A stretch of 64,000 nucleotides of DNA from Herbaspirillum sp. ST 5-3 (GCF_004804275.1 NZ_STGI01000001.1:558001-622000); one strand, 5' to 3'; positions 9,183 through 17,806 are shown, counted from the first letter of the stretch. Notes: generated by a model not told the origin, from the letters alone. Program-made: numbers and translations.

Positions 9183-9287
9183 TTTTTCTTCGGTGATGCA
9201 GGGCTGTAGGTTCTTCGTCGAGACTTGCCGGGGGCGGCCCGGCGAGCCACAACGGAGAGAGCAAGGCATCGCACCACCGAAGAAAAA
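9183..9287. repeat. 13-bp perfect inverted repeat flanking a convergent gap
   Basis: TTTTTCTTCGGTG (9183-9195) is the exact reverse complement of 9275-9287. The arms frame the hairpin at 9224-9246. In either direction the run of T or A sits at the outer edge, as expected for a bidirectional terminator. It could also be a very short palindromic element. Confidence 0.5.
9224..9246. terminator. Bidirectional hairpin between convergent genes
   Basis: CTTGCCGGG pairs with CCCGGCGAG (one G-T wobble) across a 5-base loop, midway between the SDR stop and the peptidase stop. Confidence 0.5.
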
Positions 9288-9306
9288 CCAGATCCGGAAG
9301 GCGACA

Positions 9307-11346
9307 TCACCTCTCCGCCCGAACCCTCACCACCCTCCCCCCCGCAGCCCACACCCCACGCCCAATCGCACGCCCCCCATCAAACACCAGCCAGCTCTGC
9401 GCCCCATAATGCGGCAGCGGCCGAAGCAATGCCCGCAACGCATCAGCATCGCCCACCGACACCACCGCCAGTGGCGCACCATCCTTGACCACCGTCCACA
9501 CCTGCGCACTCCCTTTTCCATTCAGCTCAGCCGGCCGCGACGGCAGCCCGGCGCGCGCCAGGGCCGCATCCACATCGGCATGCAAGCCGATCAGCATCAC
9601 CGGCTCACCGCCCGAGCCAATCTCGTCGACCGATACGACGCGAGGAGGTCGCTCGAACAAGCGCCGTGCAAGTTCCTCCGCCGTCTCGCGCAGTTGCGGC
9701 GAGACGATCGCAAGACGCGCGGAACGTGCGATGAACCATTGCCGCAGTATCGGTGGAAGCTGCTCATGATCGAGCACGCGCCAGATGCGAAGATCCGGAT
9801 CGACGCGCACGCCTTCCGGCGCGGAATCCACGTCGAGGCTGACGCGCTCATGCGGCCGCGCAATATCGATCCAGCGCATCTCCGAACGCCCCGCATAGAC
9901 CAGTTCGACCGGCAAGTGCAATGCGTAGGCAGGCGATGTCTGTTCGACGGCGAGCTGCACGCGCGATTTGCCTGCCTCGGATGTCAGGCTGGCGTCGGAT
10001 ATCGTCACCGTCGGCCCGCCGGCGCGCGTGAGCCATTGCTTGAAAAATTCGTCCAGCGGCTTGCCTGACGCCTGCTCGAATGCAAGGCGCAAATCGTTCC
10101 AGCTCGCCTGCTGGAAGCGATGCCTGTTCCAGAACGCGCGGATGCCTTTGCCGAAGGCTTGTTCGCCGATCGCGTCGCGCAACATCACGAACAGCATTGC
10201 CGACTTTCCATAGCCGATGGCTGCCGCCGCGCCGTGCGTGCGGGACCGAAAGCCGCTCAGGGTCTGCCGGTCACCCGCCGGCACGGCGGCGAAATCGCGC
10301 AGCCATGCCAGGCGCATTTCCCGCGCCGCGCCCGCCGATTCGCGTTCCTTGTACGCGTAATCGGCCATGAAGGTGGTCAGTCCCTCGCTCCAGTTGCCGC
10401 TGGCGTAATCGACATACACGCCATTGCCCCACCAGTTGTGCAGCACTTCGTGACCGAGAGAGGTGGCGCGGATGAAAGGCAGCTTCAGCACGTCGGCGCC
10501 GATATAGGTCAGGGTCGGCATGCCGAAGCCTGTCGGCAAGGGGCTCGCGACGATGGAGAAGCCGGCGAAGGGATACGCGCCGATCTGCTCGGAATACGAT
10601 GCGATGTAGGCTTGCGTATCGTCGAGGTAGCCATCGCTCATGTCGGGCATCGCATCCAGTTCGCGCGTGAAGTAGGTGCGCAGGCGCAAGGGTTCCGCGT
10701 CTTTGCGCGCGATCATTTTCTCGCGCACGATCCACGGCCCGGCCATGAGATCGATGCCATCGGCAGGCTGCGTGAATTCGAAGCTGGCGCGATAGGGTTT
10801 CGTGCCGTCGGCAGGCACCTCCTCCAACAGCAGGCGGCCTGCCACCAGCGCGCGCTGCCCGTTGCTCACCGAGAGCGTCAATCGATAGGTGAACAGATCG
10901 GCAGGCTGCGGATACCAGGCGCTGCCTGCCGGCAGGAAGCTGCCTTCGCTGGAGGCCATCGGCGGCAGGCTGCGCAAGACGCCGCGATGATCGAGGCTGC
11001 GATCCAATGCCGGCAGCGTGCCGCCGTATTCCAGCCGCAGCTTGTCGGCACCCGACGGCATGACGACGCGCCAGTCGCGCAGCGCGCCTTCGCGTCCGGC
11101 GGGATGCACCGTGAGGGCTTTGCCGCCAGCCGTCGCACTCCTCACCTGCAGGGTTTCATGCAAGGCAAAGACAAATTCATGCGCAGGCGGAACGAACTCG
11201 GCGCGTGCCTTGAATTCACGCGTTTCGGTGTTCAGGTCGACATGCAGTTCCAGCGCGGGCGTCGCGGCTTGCGCGAATGCGCCTGCGAGAACTAACAGCA
11301 GAACCAGGAGCGGCTGACAGATTGCACGCGCAAACAGCCGGCTCAT
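9307..11346 (-). CDS. M1-type (gluzincin) zinc aminopeptidase-like protein, exported
   Basis: Protein of 679 residues with a signal peptide ending AGAFAQA. The zinc site is HEVLHNWWGNG followed, after the family spacing, by NWSEGLTTFMADY, giving HExxH plus the distal Glu. A GAMEN-like strand is present as GFGMPTLTYIG. A C-terminal region of about 150 residues after the catalytic domain has no motif I know. The start at 11346 is chosen because it opens the signal peptide. Its ATG overlaps the stop of the upstream ChaN-PDZ gene (ATGA), so the two are translationally coupled. The substrate is unknown; periplasmic peptide trimming is likely. Confidence 0.82.
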   Translation of the reverse strand: MSRLFARAICQPLLVLLLVLAGAFAQAATPALELHVDLNTETREFKARAEFVPPAHEFVFALHETLQVRSATAGGKALTVHPAGREGALRDWRVVMPSGADKLRLEYGGTLPALDRSLDHRGVLRSLPPMASSEGSFLPAGSAWYPQPADLFTYRLTLSVSNGQRALVAGRLLLEEVPADGTKPYRASFEFTQPADGIDLMAGPWIVREKMIARKDAEPLRLRTYFTRELDAMPDMSDGYLDDTQAYIASYSEQIGAYPFAGFSIVASPLPTGFGMPTLTYIGADVLKLPFIRATSLGHEVLHNWWGNGVYVDYASGNWSEGLTTFMADYAYKERESAGAAREMRLAWLRDFAAVPAGDRQTLSGFRSRTHGAAAAIGYGKSAMLFVMLRDAIGEQAFGKGIRAFWNRHRFQQASWNDLRLAFEQASGKPLDEFFKQWLTRAGGPTVTISDASLTSEAGKSRVQLAVEQTSPAYALHLPVELVYAGRSEMRWIDIARPHERVSLDVDSAPEGVRVDPDLRIWRVLDHEQLPPILRQWFIARSARLAIVSPQLRETAEELARRLFERPPRVVSVDEIGSGGEPVMLIGLHADVDAALARAGLPSRPAELNGKGSAQVWTVVKDGAPLAVVSVGDADALRALLRPLPHYGAQSWLVFDGGRAIGRGVWAAGGRVVRVRAER

Positions 11347-12551
11347 CGGCGCACCGGAAACTTGATGATCAGATCCAGGGTCTCGTCGCCACGCTTGATG
11401 CGCATCGGCAGCCAGGTTCCCGCAGGCTGCCCGCGCACCGCAGCAACCACAGCACCGCTTGCGTTGACAGCCGCGCCACCGACCTCCAGCAAACGGTCGC
11501 CATTCTTCAGCCCGGATTTTTCCGCAAGGCTGCCTGCGCCAACGTCGATGATGCGCACCGCGCCTTCGTTCTCTTCCAGGCGCACGCCCAGTCGCGGCGG
11601 CTCCGGCGCGGGCTCGGCCTGCGGCGGCAAACCGAAAGCGACATTCACCATGCCGGGACGGATTTCCTTGCAATCCATCTCGGACGAAAGCGCCATCATG
11701 GTTCCCACGTTCTTGATGCCGAGATCGCGCAACTGGAACGGAACGCCGTAATTGAAGCGGATATGTCCGCTGCCCATGATGCCGACAACCAGCGGCTTGT
11801 CGCTGCCTTGCACGGCATTCGCGCGGCGTGCCAGGGCTTCGGCCATGGCGCGGTCCCAGGTGGTTTGCGATTCGACGAAATTGCGGAACGCGCTATCCGA
11901 CTTGCTGGCTTTCTCGTTCTTCGCTCCCTTCGCTGCGTGCATCGCGTGCACGCGGTAGACGTCGAACAGGAAGTCGCGATAGGCGTCGCTCGGCGGCGCT
12001 GCGCGGCCCACGCCCTCACGCTGCGCTTCGGGCACGCTGTCCCAGCCCTTTTCACGCACCGCCTTGTTGAGCGAGGAGTCCACATTCAACGCCATCATCG
12101 GGATGCGGTTGATGCGCGCGAATTCGAAGAGCGGCAGATAGAGTTCGGGAGGCGTGTTCCACACCTTGTTCCATTCCGCCAGCTCCAGGAATTGCTTCAC
12201 CGTCAGATCGCCGGCGACCCAGCGGTCCAGCACCGCCTGCACGCGGCGCGGAAACATTTCGAAGCCGATCACCATGTTCGGCCGCAGCAGGTGAAGCGCC
12301 GCGAGCGTCTGCAACTGCCAGCGATGATGGTCGTCGTCGTCATGGTGCTCGCCGAGAAGGACCACCTCGCGTTTGGCCATGTCGGTCAGCAGTTCATTTT
12401 CGGGAACGGTGCGAAACGGCGCCCGGTCCAGCGCGGTCCATGCGCTCGGAATCAGACAACTGGGGGCGGATGCCGCTTGCGCGGAATGCAGCGCAAAGGC
12501 GGACAGGCAAGCCAGCGCGATGGCGGCGGTTCGAAGGTTTTTCGGTTGCAT
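11343..12551 (-). CDS. ChaN-family protein with C-terminal PDZ domain, exported
   Basis: Protein of 402 residues with a signal peptide (MQPKNLRTAAIALACLSAFA, ending AQA). The ChaN/DUF399 core follows: VVLLGEHHDDDDHHRWQ with the conserved GExH and His pair, GFEMFPRR, and VVGIMGSGHIRFNYGVP. ChaN of Campylobacter binds haem, and the superfamily includes esterase-like enzymes. Residues about 300-400 form a PDZ domain (RLGVRL...GSLAEKSGLKNGDRLLEV). I started at 12551 because the longer frame has no signal peptide. It is coupled by a 4-base overlap to the peptidase gene downstream, so the PDZ protein may work with that peptidase (inference). Confidence 0.83.
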   Translation of the reverse strand: MQPKNLRTAAIALACLSAFALHSAQAASAPSCLIPSAWTALDRAPFRTVPENELLTDMAKREVVLLGEHHDDDDHHRWQLQTLAALHLLRPNMVIGFEMFPRRVQAVLDRWVAGDLTVKQFLELAEWNKVWNTPPELYLPLFEFARINRIPMMALNVDSSLNKAVREKGWDSVPEAQREGVGRAAPPSDAYRDFLFDVYRVHAMHAAKGAKNEKASKSDSAFRNFVESQTTWDRAMAEALARRANAVQGSDKPLVVGIMGSGHIRFNYGVPFQLRDLGIKNVGTMMALSSEMDCKEIRPGMVNVAFGLPPQAEPAPEPPRLGVRLEENEGAVRIIDVGAGSLAEKSGLKNGDRLLEVGGAAVNASGAVVAAVRGQPAGTWLPMRIKRGDETLDLIIKFPVRR

Positions 12552-12831
12552 GACAGGATGTGACCTTTCGATCTTTTCCGGCAGGTATGGCGAAGCAGTG
12601 CGGACTGCGTCGCGCAGTTTTTTCAATCGACCTCCCGGCATCATGGCCTTCGCATCGGCCTTGATTTCGGTCAAGTCATGCGCCGGTATAGCCGCGCCGC
12701 AAGCATACGCCCTTTTCCATGGTGTGGGTTTCGCCTGGATCAGCAAAGCAGAAAATGGCAAAGCGTTTTATATTGGTCGTCTTGCCCGCTGACCAGGGCT
12801 GCCCCGATCACCTGAACTTGAAGGAATTTGC

Positions 12832-13536
12832 ATGACCGATTTGTCCGTCTTTCCCATCACGAAGAAATGGCCCGCCCAACATCCCGACCGCATTCAGCTC
12901 TATTCCTTGCCCACGCCCAACGGCGTCAAGGTGTCGATCATGCTGGAAGAATCCGGCCTGCCTTATGAGCCGCATCTCGTGAGCTTCGAGACGAACGACC
13001 AGCTGTCGCCGGAATTTCTCTCGCTCAATCCGAACAACAAGATTCCGGCCATCATCGATCCGCAGGGGCCGAACGGCAAGCCGCTGCCCTTGTTTGAGTC
13101 GGGCGCGATTCTGCTCTATCTGGCCGACAAGAGCGGGCAGTTTCTCCCGGCGGATCCGGCGCTGCGCTACGAGACGATCCAGTGGCTGATGTTCCAGATG
13201 GGCGGCATCGGCCCGATGTTCGGCCAGCTCGGTTTCTTCAACAAGTTTGCCGGCAAGACCTACGAAGACAAGCGTCCGCGCGACCGCTATGTGGCGGAGT
13301 CGAAGCGCCTGCTCGGCGTGCTGAACCAGCGGCTCGCCGGACGCACCTGGATCATGGGCGACGACTATACGATCGCCGATATCGCCACGCTCCCCTGGGT
13401 ACGCAACCTGATCGGTTTTTACGAAGCCGGCGATCTCGTGGGGATCAAGGATTTTCCGCATGTGACGCGCGCGCTGGACACTTTCCTCGCGCGTCCCGCG
13501 GTCGCAAAAGGCTTGCAGATTCCGGGAAACAATTAG
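12832..13536 (+). CDS. Glutathione S-transferase, YfcG/YghU (Nu) type
   Basis: Cytosolic protein of 234 residues. The thioredoxin-like half (about 20-105) contains YSLPTPNGVKVSIMLEESGLPYE, the cis-Pro in NKIPAI and FESGAILLYLADK, which binds the glutathione gamma-glutamyl group. The alpha-helical half has WIMGDDYTIADIATLPWV, with the N-capping box of the fold. Nu-class members act as disulfide reductases or peroxidases. SD GAAGGA precedes the ATG. It converges on the HD-GYP gene 35 bp away. Confidence 0.9.
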   Translation: MTDLSVFPITKKWPAQHPDRIQLYSLPTPNGVKVSIMLEESGLPYEPHLVSFETNDQLSPEFLSLNPNNKIPAIIDPQGPNGKPLPLFESGAILLYLADKSGQFLPADPALRYETIQWLMFQMGGIGPMFGQLGFFNKFAGKTYEDKRPRDRYVAESKRLLGVLNQRLAGRTWIMGDDYTIADIATLPWVRNLIGFYEAGDLVGIKDFPHVTRALDTFLARPAVAKGLQIPGNN

Positions 13537-13571
13537 CAGATAGGTCGCGAACTTGCACTGCCGCCATTGAT

Positions 13572-14849
13572 TTAAAGCCGGTCAGACGTGAAATGCACCC
13601 GGATCCGCTCTTCCAGCATTTGCCGGGTGTCTTTTTCATTTGCCTGGGAAAGACAGTTGAATACTTCCCGCGCAATCGGCCGGAAGGCGGCCATCACCTT
13701 GGGGTCGAAGTGGCTGCCGGTTTCCGCTTCGAGAATATCCATTGCCTCTTCAAAACGCATCGGCTCCTTGTAGGCCCGCCTGGAGCAGAGCGCGTCAAAG
13801 ACGTCGGCCACCGCGAATATTCTTGCTGCAAGCGGAATGGCCTCGCCCGCCAGCTTGCGAGGATAGCCCGAGCCGTCCCATCTTTCGTGATGGGCGACGA
13901 CCACGGCTTTTGCCTCGTCCAGCCAGTCGATGTTGCTGACGATATCCTCGCCTTGCGCGACGTGCGTCTGCATGATTTCCGATTCTTCCGCGCTGAGCCT
14001 GGCTGGCTTGCGAAGAATCGCGTCGGGAATGCCGACCTTGCCGACATCGTGGAGAAAACTACCGATGATCAGGGACTGCATCGGCTTCCCATGCAAGCCG
14101 ATGCATTCGCCGATGCGCGCGGCGATCCAGGCAACACGGAGATTGTGCGCACCGGTATCGGAATCCCGCTTCGCGATCGCGCGCCCGAGGGCTTCCATCA
14201 TCGAAATATGCGAGGTCAGGATCTCGCTGGTCTTCCGTTCGTTTTCCGCGGACAGTCGCACGACGACCGGATAGATCACCGCGCCGCACATCAGGGAGGC
14301 GACCCCCACCATCAACGCCGCTGTCAGGGCGGTCCCGAACATCTGCTCGCGCTGCCAGTCAGAGACGACCCGCACTCCCTCGAAATAGCCGGCAATCGGC
14401 CCCGAATCGCCTTCGGCCGCCGCTTTCAGCGGGACAAAGACGCGCAATACCCAGCGCTTGTCATGGAGCTTCAGGCTTTCAAACGAAGCGACCGCCTTCT
14501 CCGGCCGCACGTGGACGGGAAGCTGTCCCTCGACCAGGCGGCCCGCCTCCGTCATCGTTATCGCGAGTTTCTGCCCGTTCCGGTCATAGATCTCCGCGAT
14601 GTCGAACAGCCCGCCGGCGAGCGCATCCGACGCCTTTCTGGCTTGCTCGCTGGCCTTCGGACCGCTCAGGGCCTCGGTATCGAAATGGTGGAGATGCAAG
14701 AGCCGGCGAGACTCTTCCATGGCAAGGGAAACCGTGCTTTGTTCGGCGTTCCGATGTGCGACGAACCAGGCAGCAGGGCTCGCCACGGCAGCGAGAAGAA
14801 TGCTGGCGATGCCAATCTGGATCGCAGTACGGCGGTTGAAGGAATTCAT
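13572..14849 (-). CDS. Membrane HD-GYP domain protein (c-di-GMP phosphodiesterase)
   Basis: Protein of 425 residues with TM helices at about 12-31 and 173-196 enclosing a periplasmic sensor domain of about 140 residues, then an HD-GYP domain. Catalytic marks are intact: LHDVGK (HD at 267-268), HHERWDGSGYP (320-330, the GYP element) and VADVFDALCSRRAYK. It should hydrolyse c-di-GMP to GMP or pGpG. I started at the Met beginning MNSFNRRTAIQ, directly before TM1; the upstream extension is not membrane-like. The sensor resembles no domain I can name. Confidence 0.87.
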   Translation of the reverse strand: MNSFNRRTAIQIGIASILLAAVASPAAWFVAHRNAEQSTVSLAMEESRRLLHLHHFDTEALSGPKASEQARKASDALAGGLFDIAEIYDRNGQKLAITMTEAGRLVEGQLPVHVRPEKAVASFESLKLHDKRWVLRVFVPLKAAAEGDSGPIAGYFEGVRVVSDWQREQMFGTALTAALMVGVASLMCGAVIYPVVVRLSAENERKTSEILTSHISMMEALGRAIAKRDSDTGAHNLRVAWIAARIGECIGLHGKPMQSLIIGSFLHDVGKVGIPDAILRKPARLSAEESEIMQTHVAQGEDIVSNIDWLDEAKAVVVAHHERWDGSGYPRKLAGEAIPLAARIFAVADVFDALCSRRAYKEPMRFEEAMDILEAETGSHFDPKVMAAFRPIAREVFNCLSQANEKDTRQMLEERIRVHFTSDRL

Positions 14850-15006
14850 GACGGCACGTCCGGTTACCGGCACTAAAACCAAAGCGAGAATCGTGCTAGC
14901 GCAATGGCGGCAAAAGGTCTGGGGGCCGCACGGTTTCAGTCGGGAATCTTTCTGTCTCGATGAGGCCGGAAATACGGCCATGGAGTCATTGTTTGCCTGC
15001 ACTGCT

Positions 15007-15034
15007 TAAGCGGAACTGAATAAGCGGAACTGAA
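15007..15034. repeat. 14-bp perfect tandem duplication
   Basis: TAAGCGGAACTGAA occurs twice head to tail, 50 bp upstream of the LexA box. It is probably a replication-slippage product. Confidence 0.7.
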
Positions 15035-15084
15035 GACGGGTTTCATGCCAAAGATCAGCATTTCGCATTTCAGCTTTTCTTTTA

Positions 15085-15104
15085 TACTGTACAAACATAC
15101 AGCA
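15085..15104 (+). promoter_or_regulatory. LexA (SOS) box
   Basis: TACTGTACAAACATACAGCA contains CTGT-N8-ACAG exactly (CTGT 15087-15090, ACAG 15099-15102). It overlaps a TATACT -10-like element and ends 16 bp before the start codon of the next gene. Position and sequence both fit LexA repression. Confidence 0.8.
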
Positions 15105-15119
15105 TTTATGGAGGAAATC

Positions 15120-15506
15120 ATGGATGCGGAAGTCGACAAGCTGGCTACGGCCGAGTCCCGCTTGCGCGAAGTCATCGCCGACATTGTGCGGCGACGCACT
15201 TCGCGCAATGTGCCGCTGAGCTGGCGCCTGATGTTCGAAATCGAAGACGAAGCCCTCTCCCTGCTGCAGCACGACCCCGAACTTGACCTGCGCTACCTCG
15301 ACATGATGGCGTCGCCGACCGCGCAACGGCACGCGGGCACGGACGAGCCGGCCGGGTTGAGCGATGTGTATGCAATGCATACGGCCTTGTGGATGATCCA
15401 GGAGGCGTATTGCCGTGCGCATGCGCATGGCGTCCTGCCCGCCGACCATTCGCATTCGGCGAAGAACAAAACAGCACGCTCCACAGTCATAACTGATATG
15501 AGCTAG
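15120..15506 (+). CDS. Small orphan protein under LexA control
   Basis: 128-residue soluble protein of no family I recognise. It begins MDAEVDKLATAESRLREVIADIVRRR, is mostly helical and contains WRLMFEIEDEALSLLQHDPELDLRYLDMM. A His-rich stretch sits near the C-terminus (AHAHGVLPADHSHSA), perhaps metal-binding. The ATG at 15120 is chosen for its SD, GGAGGAAATC directly upstream; a longer frame from 15045 would read through the operator. With the LexA box just upstream it should be induced by DNA damage. It does not resemble SulA, ImuA/ImuB, DinB or UmuD. Confidence 0.7.
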   Translation: MDAEVDKLATAESRLREVIADIVRRRTSRNVPLSWRLMFEIEDEALSLLQHDPELDLRYLDMMASPTAQRHAGTDEPAGLSDVYAMHTALWMIQEAYCRAHAHGVLPADHSHSAKNKTARSTVITDMS

Positions 15507-15581
15507 CAGGTTGTTGAAAAACAGAGCGGGCGGATCGGGATTGGAGCCTGCGAAGGTGCATTTCAACAGCCGGCTGGAGCT
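15501..15581. repeat. Imperfect 20-bp inverted repeat starting in a stop codon region
   Basis: The left arm (15501-15519, ending GGTTGTTGAAA) and right arm (15561-15581, beginning TTTCAACAGCC) match apart from a 2-base gap and about three mismatches. The arms are 41 bp apart. The sequence looks like the ends of a tiny non-coding mobile element, or a hairpin terminating the SOS gene. Confidence 0.45.
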
Positions 15582-15602
15582 TCGCTGGAGAAGGATGCAA
15601 TC

Positions 15603-15881
15603 ATGGATAATGAAAAGCAATTCGCAGGAACCGGAAGCTCCGCGCCGCGCATTTCGCGCGTCGCTTTGCTGGCGGGGGTTGCAGGCGGTCTGGCAGCGCT
15701 CGCATTACTCTCGACGGCGCGTACTCAGTTGCGATCACGGCGCTATTCCGATCGGGCGGAGGAACGGCGCGATCCCATGCATTTTTTCCTGGCGGGCAAA
15801 TATCCGCACCGGCGGGCAATCGATCGCTCCGGCCGGCGGCCCCTGTTTGAACGCCGCCAGTCCGTGTACGATGCCTATTGA
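15603..15881 (+). CDS. Small single-pass membrane protein, unknown
   Basis: 92 residues: a short N-terminus, one TM helix (about 19-37, RVALLAGVAGGLAALALLS), then a basic cytoplasmic or periplasmic tail (RSRRYSDRAEERRDP). GAGAAGG upstream is an acceptable SD. There is no family match. It follows the LexA-controlled gene by 97 bp and could share its transcript, although the inverted repeat between them may stop it. Confidence 0.5.
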   Translation: MDNEKQFAGTGSSAPRISRVALLAGVAGGLAALALLSTARTQLRSRRYSDRAEERRDPMHFFLAGKYPHRRAIDRSGRRPLFERRQSVYDAY

Positions 15882-15931
15882 ATGGCGCCGAAGACCGGTG
15901 TCATCGCGCTTGTTTGCGGCCCTTGCTGAAA

Positions 15932-16021
15932 TCAGTGCTCGCGCCTGAACAGCACCCGCAGGCGCAGCCATGCGTAGTACCTGCTTCCAAGCCGAATCCT
16001 GTTATGAAGCGTTTTTCCCAT
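15932..16021 (-). CDS. 29-residue basic small protein (candidate)
   Basis: A 29-codon frame starting at 16021 with a near-ideal SD (GGAGG five bases before the ATG). It encodes MGKTLHNRIRLG followed by SRYYAWLRLRVLFRREH, a basic amphipathic peptide with many Arg and aromatics. A strong SD on so short a frame and the compact basic product argue that it is real. A longer minus-strand frame in another phase (16086-15901) covers the same bases but lacks an SD. Confidence 0.45.
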   Translation of the reverse strand: MGKTLHNRIRLGSRYYAWLRLRVLFRREH

Positions 16022-16351
16022 GATAACCTCCACTGCATGATCTCAGTGTAGAGAAGGCTTTCCTGAATGAATGTGACCAGCAGCACAACCGAGCATGCGC
16101 GGACGTAAAAGCAACAGTGTTACGAGCGCGTTTGCGCGTCGGGTTTCCCCGGCGCGGGCAGTTCCGTGTTTTATTGACCTGGCGCATGTAACGACCGCTT
16201 GCGCGCGTCGTATGATTGCCGGCCGCCGACCGGACTTGTTTCCCGAGACGAACCTCGATCGGAGGCGCATCGTCTTGCCGCATCGGCTCTCTGTCCGGTT
16301 CGTTGCCGGGCGCCATGGCTTTTCCTCACCTTGCATTTTGGAGTCAACCGT
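16022..16351. other. 330-bp gap before hpf
   Basis: This is the shared upstream region of the small minus-strand peptide and of hpf. I see no third gene, no convincing operator and no structured leader here. Confidence 0.5.
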
Positions 16352-16690
16352 ATGAACCTGATGATCACTGGGCACCACCTTGAAATCACCTCCGCGCTGC
16401 GCGCCTATGTGGAAGACAAACTCGAGCGGGTCATCCGCCATTTCGACCAGATCATCGACATTGCCGTGATCCTCGGTGTCGAAAGGCCGTCGGAGAAGGA
16501 CAAGCGGCAACGTGCCGAAGTCAATGTTCGTCTGAAGGGGAATGTGATCCACGTCGAGAATTATGCCGACGACCTGTACGCGGCGATCGACGGCCTGGTC
16601 GACAAGCTCGACCGCCAGGTGGTGCGTCACAAGGAAAAGATCCAGTCACATCAGCACGAGGCGGCCAAGCGCGTCAGCAGCGAGCTTTAA
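16352..16690 (+). CDS. hpf: Ribosome hibernation promoting factor
   Basis: 112-residue short-form HPF, which binds the 30S tRNA and mRNA channel in stationary phase and supports 100S dimers. The fold marks are [27 protein letters not shown] at the N-terminus (split here: the first helix begins at EITSALR) and [40 protein letters not shown] lies at a normal distance from the ATG at 16352. In many betaproteobacteria hpf follows rpoN. Here it is alone, so this could be a second copy. Confidence 0.93.
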   Translation: MNLMITGHHLEITSALRAYVEDKLERVIRHFDQIIDIAVILGVERPSEKDKRQRAEVNVRLKGNVIHVENYADDLYAAIDGLVDKLDRQVVRHKEKIQSHQHEAAKRVSSEL

Positions 16691-16716
16691 CACCTTTCAG
16701 GTGAGGCGATGCTGGT

Positions 16717-17079
16717 TCATTTCACGACCAGCGTCGCCTTCATGGTGGGATGCAAGGTGCACACGTAGTTGAAGACGCCCTTGCGTGCCGCCTTGAATTT
16801 CCACGTTCCGTCAGAGGCAATTTCCCCGGAGTCGAAGCTGCGGTTTTCCGCCGTGGCGGTATGGGGAAACGCGTCCTTGTTTTCCCACACCACGGTGTCG
16901 CCCGCCTTGACCTCCAGCGTCTGCGGCGTATAACGCATGGCCTCGATTGTGATCACATGCCGCACAGGCGCCCGGTCGGCGAGCGCCGCACCGCCGCTGC
17001 CGAACAATGCAATACACAGCAGCAGCGCCATTCCTCCAAGGCGCCGCAGCTTGCGGCGCTCACTCAGGGTCGCAGACAC
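16717..17079 (-). CDS. Exported cupredoxin (amicyanin/plastocyanin-like)
   Basis: Periplasmic type 1 copper protein of 120 residues, with a twin-basic N-terminus and a hydrophobic signal (LGGMALLLCIALFGSGGAALA). Copper ligands are visible: His in DAFPHTA and Cys, His and Met in VCTLHPTM, a C-x2-H-x2-M spacing as in amicyanin. VKAGDTVVWENKD is the usual strand before the first ligand. It probably shuttles electrons. It is the downstream member of a two-gene unit with the DUF4142 gene (9-bp gap). Confidence 0.88.
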   Translation of the reverse strand: MSATLSERRKLRRLGGMALLLCIALFGSGGAALADRAPVRHVITIEAMRYTPQTLEVKAGDTVVWENKDAFPHTATAENRSFDSGEIASDGTWKFKAARKGVFNYVCTLHPTMKATLVVK

Positions 17080-17088
17080 GATGGCTCC

Positions 17089-17613
17089 TTATTTCAGGGA
17101 AGCCTGGATGTGCTTCGCATGCTGCAGGTGCGCGTCGATTGCCGGCCGCACTTTTTCGATCAAGGACTTCAGCTCCGGATTCTTTGCATTCGGCAGCAGC
17201 GTCTTGTCGATCGCGTCCAGTACCGTCTGGTGATAGGTCACTTCATTGTCGACATAAGCCTTGTCGAAGGCCGCGCCTTTCAGGCCCTTCAGCTTGCTGA
17301 TGTTCTGCGCGCCGCCGTCCTTCAATGCCTTGCTGGTGTCGTTTTCTTCCGGCGTGACTTTCAGCTTGGTGACCAGCGCGACGGCCTGCTTGTTGACGCC
17401 GGTATGGTCGGCCACCATGCGCTTGGCGAAGTCCTTCACCTCCTTGTCGTGCGCCTTGGACTCGGCCAGCTTGCCGGCATCGACGTCCACGCTGTTGGCG
17501 GCGACGACGATGGCGGCAATCTGCGCGTCATTCGGCGCCCCCGTTTGCGCCACGGCGCCGCCGGCGGCGAGGGTCAGCAAAGCGGCGGCGATAGAGACGG
17601 AAAGTTTGTTCAT
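17089..17613 (-). CDS. DUF4142 family exported protein
   Basis: 174 residues with a cleavable signal (MNKLSVSIAAALLTLAAGGAVAQ). The body is a ferritin-like four-helix bundle of the DUF4142 family: DAQIAAIVVAANSVDVDAGKLAESKA, VKDFAKRMVADHTGVN and NEVTYHQTVLDAIDKTLLP. The conserved His (DHTG, YHQ and the C-terminal HLQHAKHIQ) line the bundle interior. No enzymatic role is proven for the family. SD AAGGAG fixes the start. Pairing with a copper protein suggests a role in periplasmic metal or redox stress (inference). Confidence 0.85.
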   Translation of the reverse strand: MNKLSVSIAAALLTLAAGGAVAQTGAPNDAQIAAIVVAANSVDVDAGKLAESKAHDKEVKDFAKRMVADHTGVNKQAVALVTKLKVTPEENDTSKALKDGGAQNISKLKGLKGAAFDKAYVDNEVTYHQTVLDAIDKTLLPNAKNPELKSLIEKVRPAIDAHLQHAKHIQASLK

Positions 17614-17764
17614 TGCAGGGCTCCTTGAAATGGATTGAAAAGGCGTATGACGCCGCACGCGGCACATGTCTTGCCGCGCCGGTTTCTGTTCGTCATGCCA
17701 CATTGGATGAAGCCTGAAAGCGCCACGTTCCCGCGTACCGCATTTATTTGCCTCACAAAAAAAA

Positions 17765-17786
17765 ACGGGAGCTCGCAGGCTCCCGT
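17765..17786 (-). terminator. Rho-independent terminator of denD
   Basis: Stem ACGGGAGC / GCTCCCGT with a 6-base loop. On the minus strand it is followed by about ten U (17756-17765 read A on the plus strand), 20 bp after the denD stop. Confidence 0.85.
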
Positions 17787-17806
17787 CCTTTCATGCGCGG
17801 CAGCGT

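Noticed and set aside
15901-16086. 61-codon minus-strand frame with CACGCC cysteines
   Set aside because: No SD, and a different frame over the same bases has an excellent SD and a better small-protein product.
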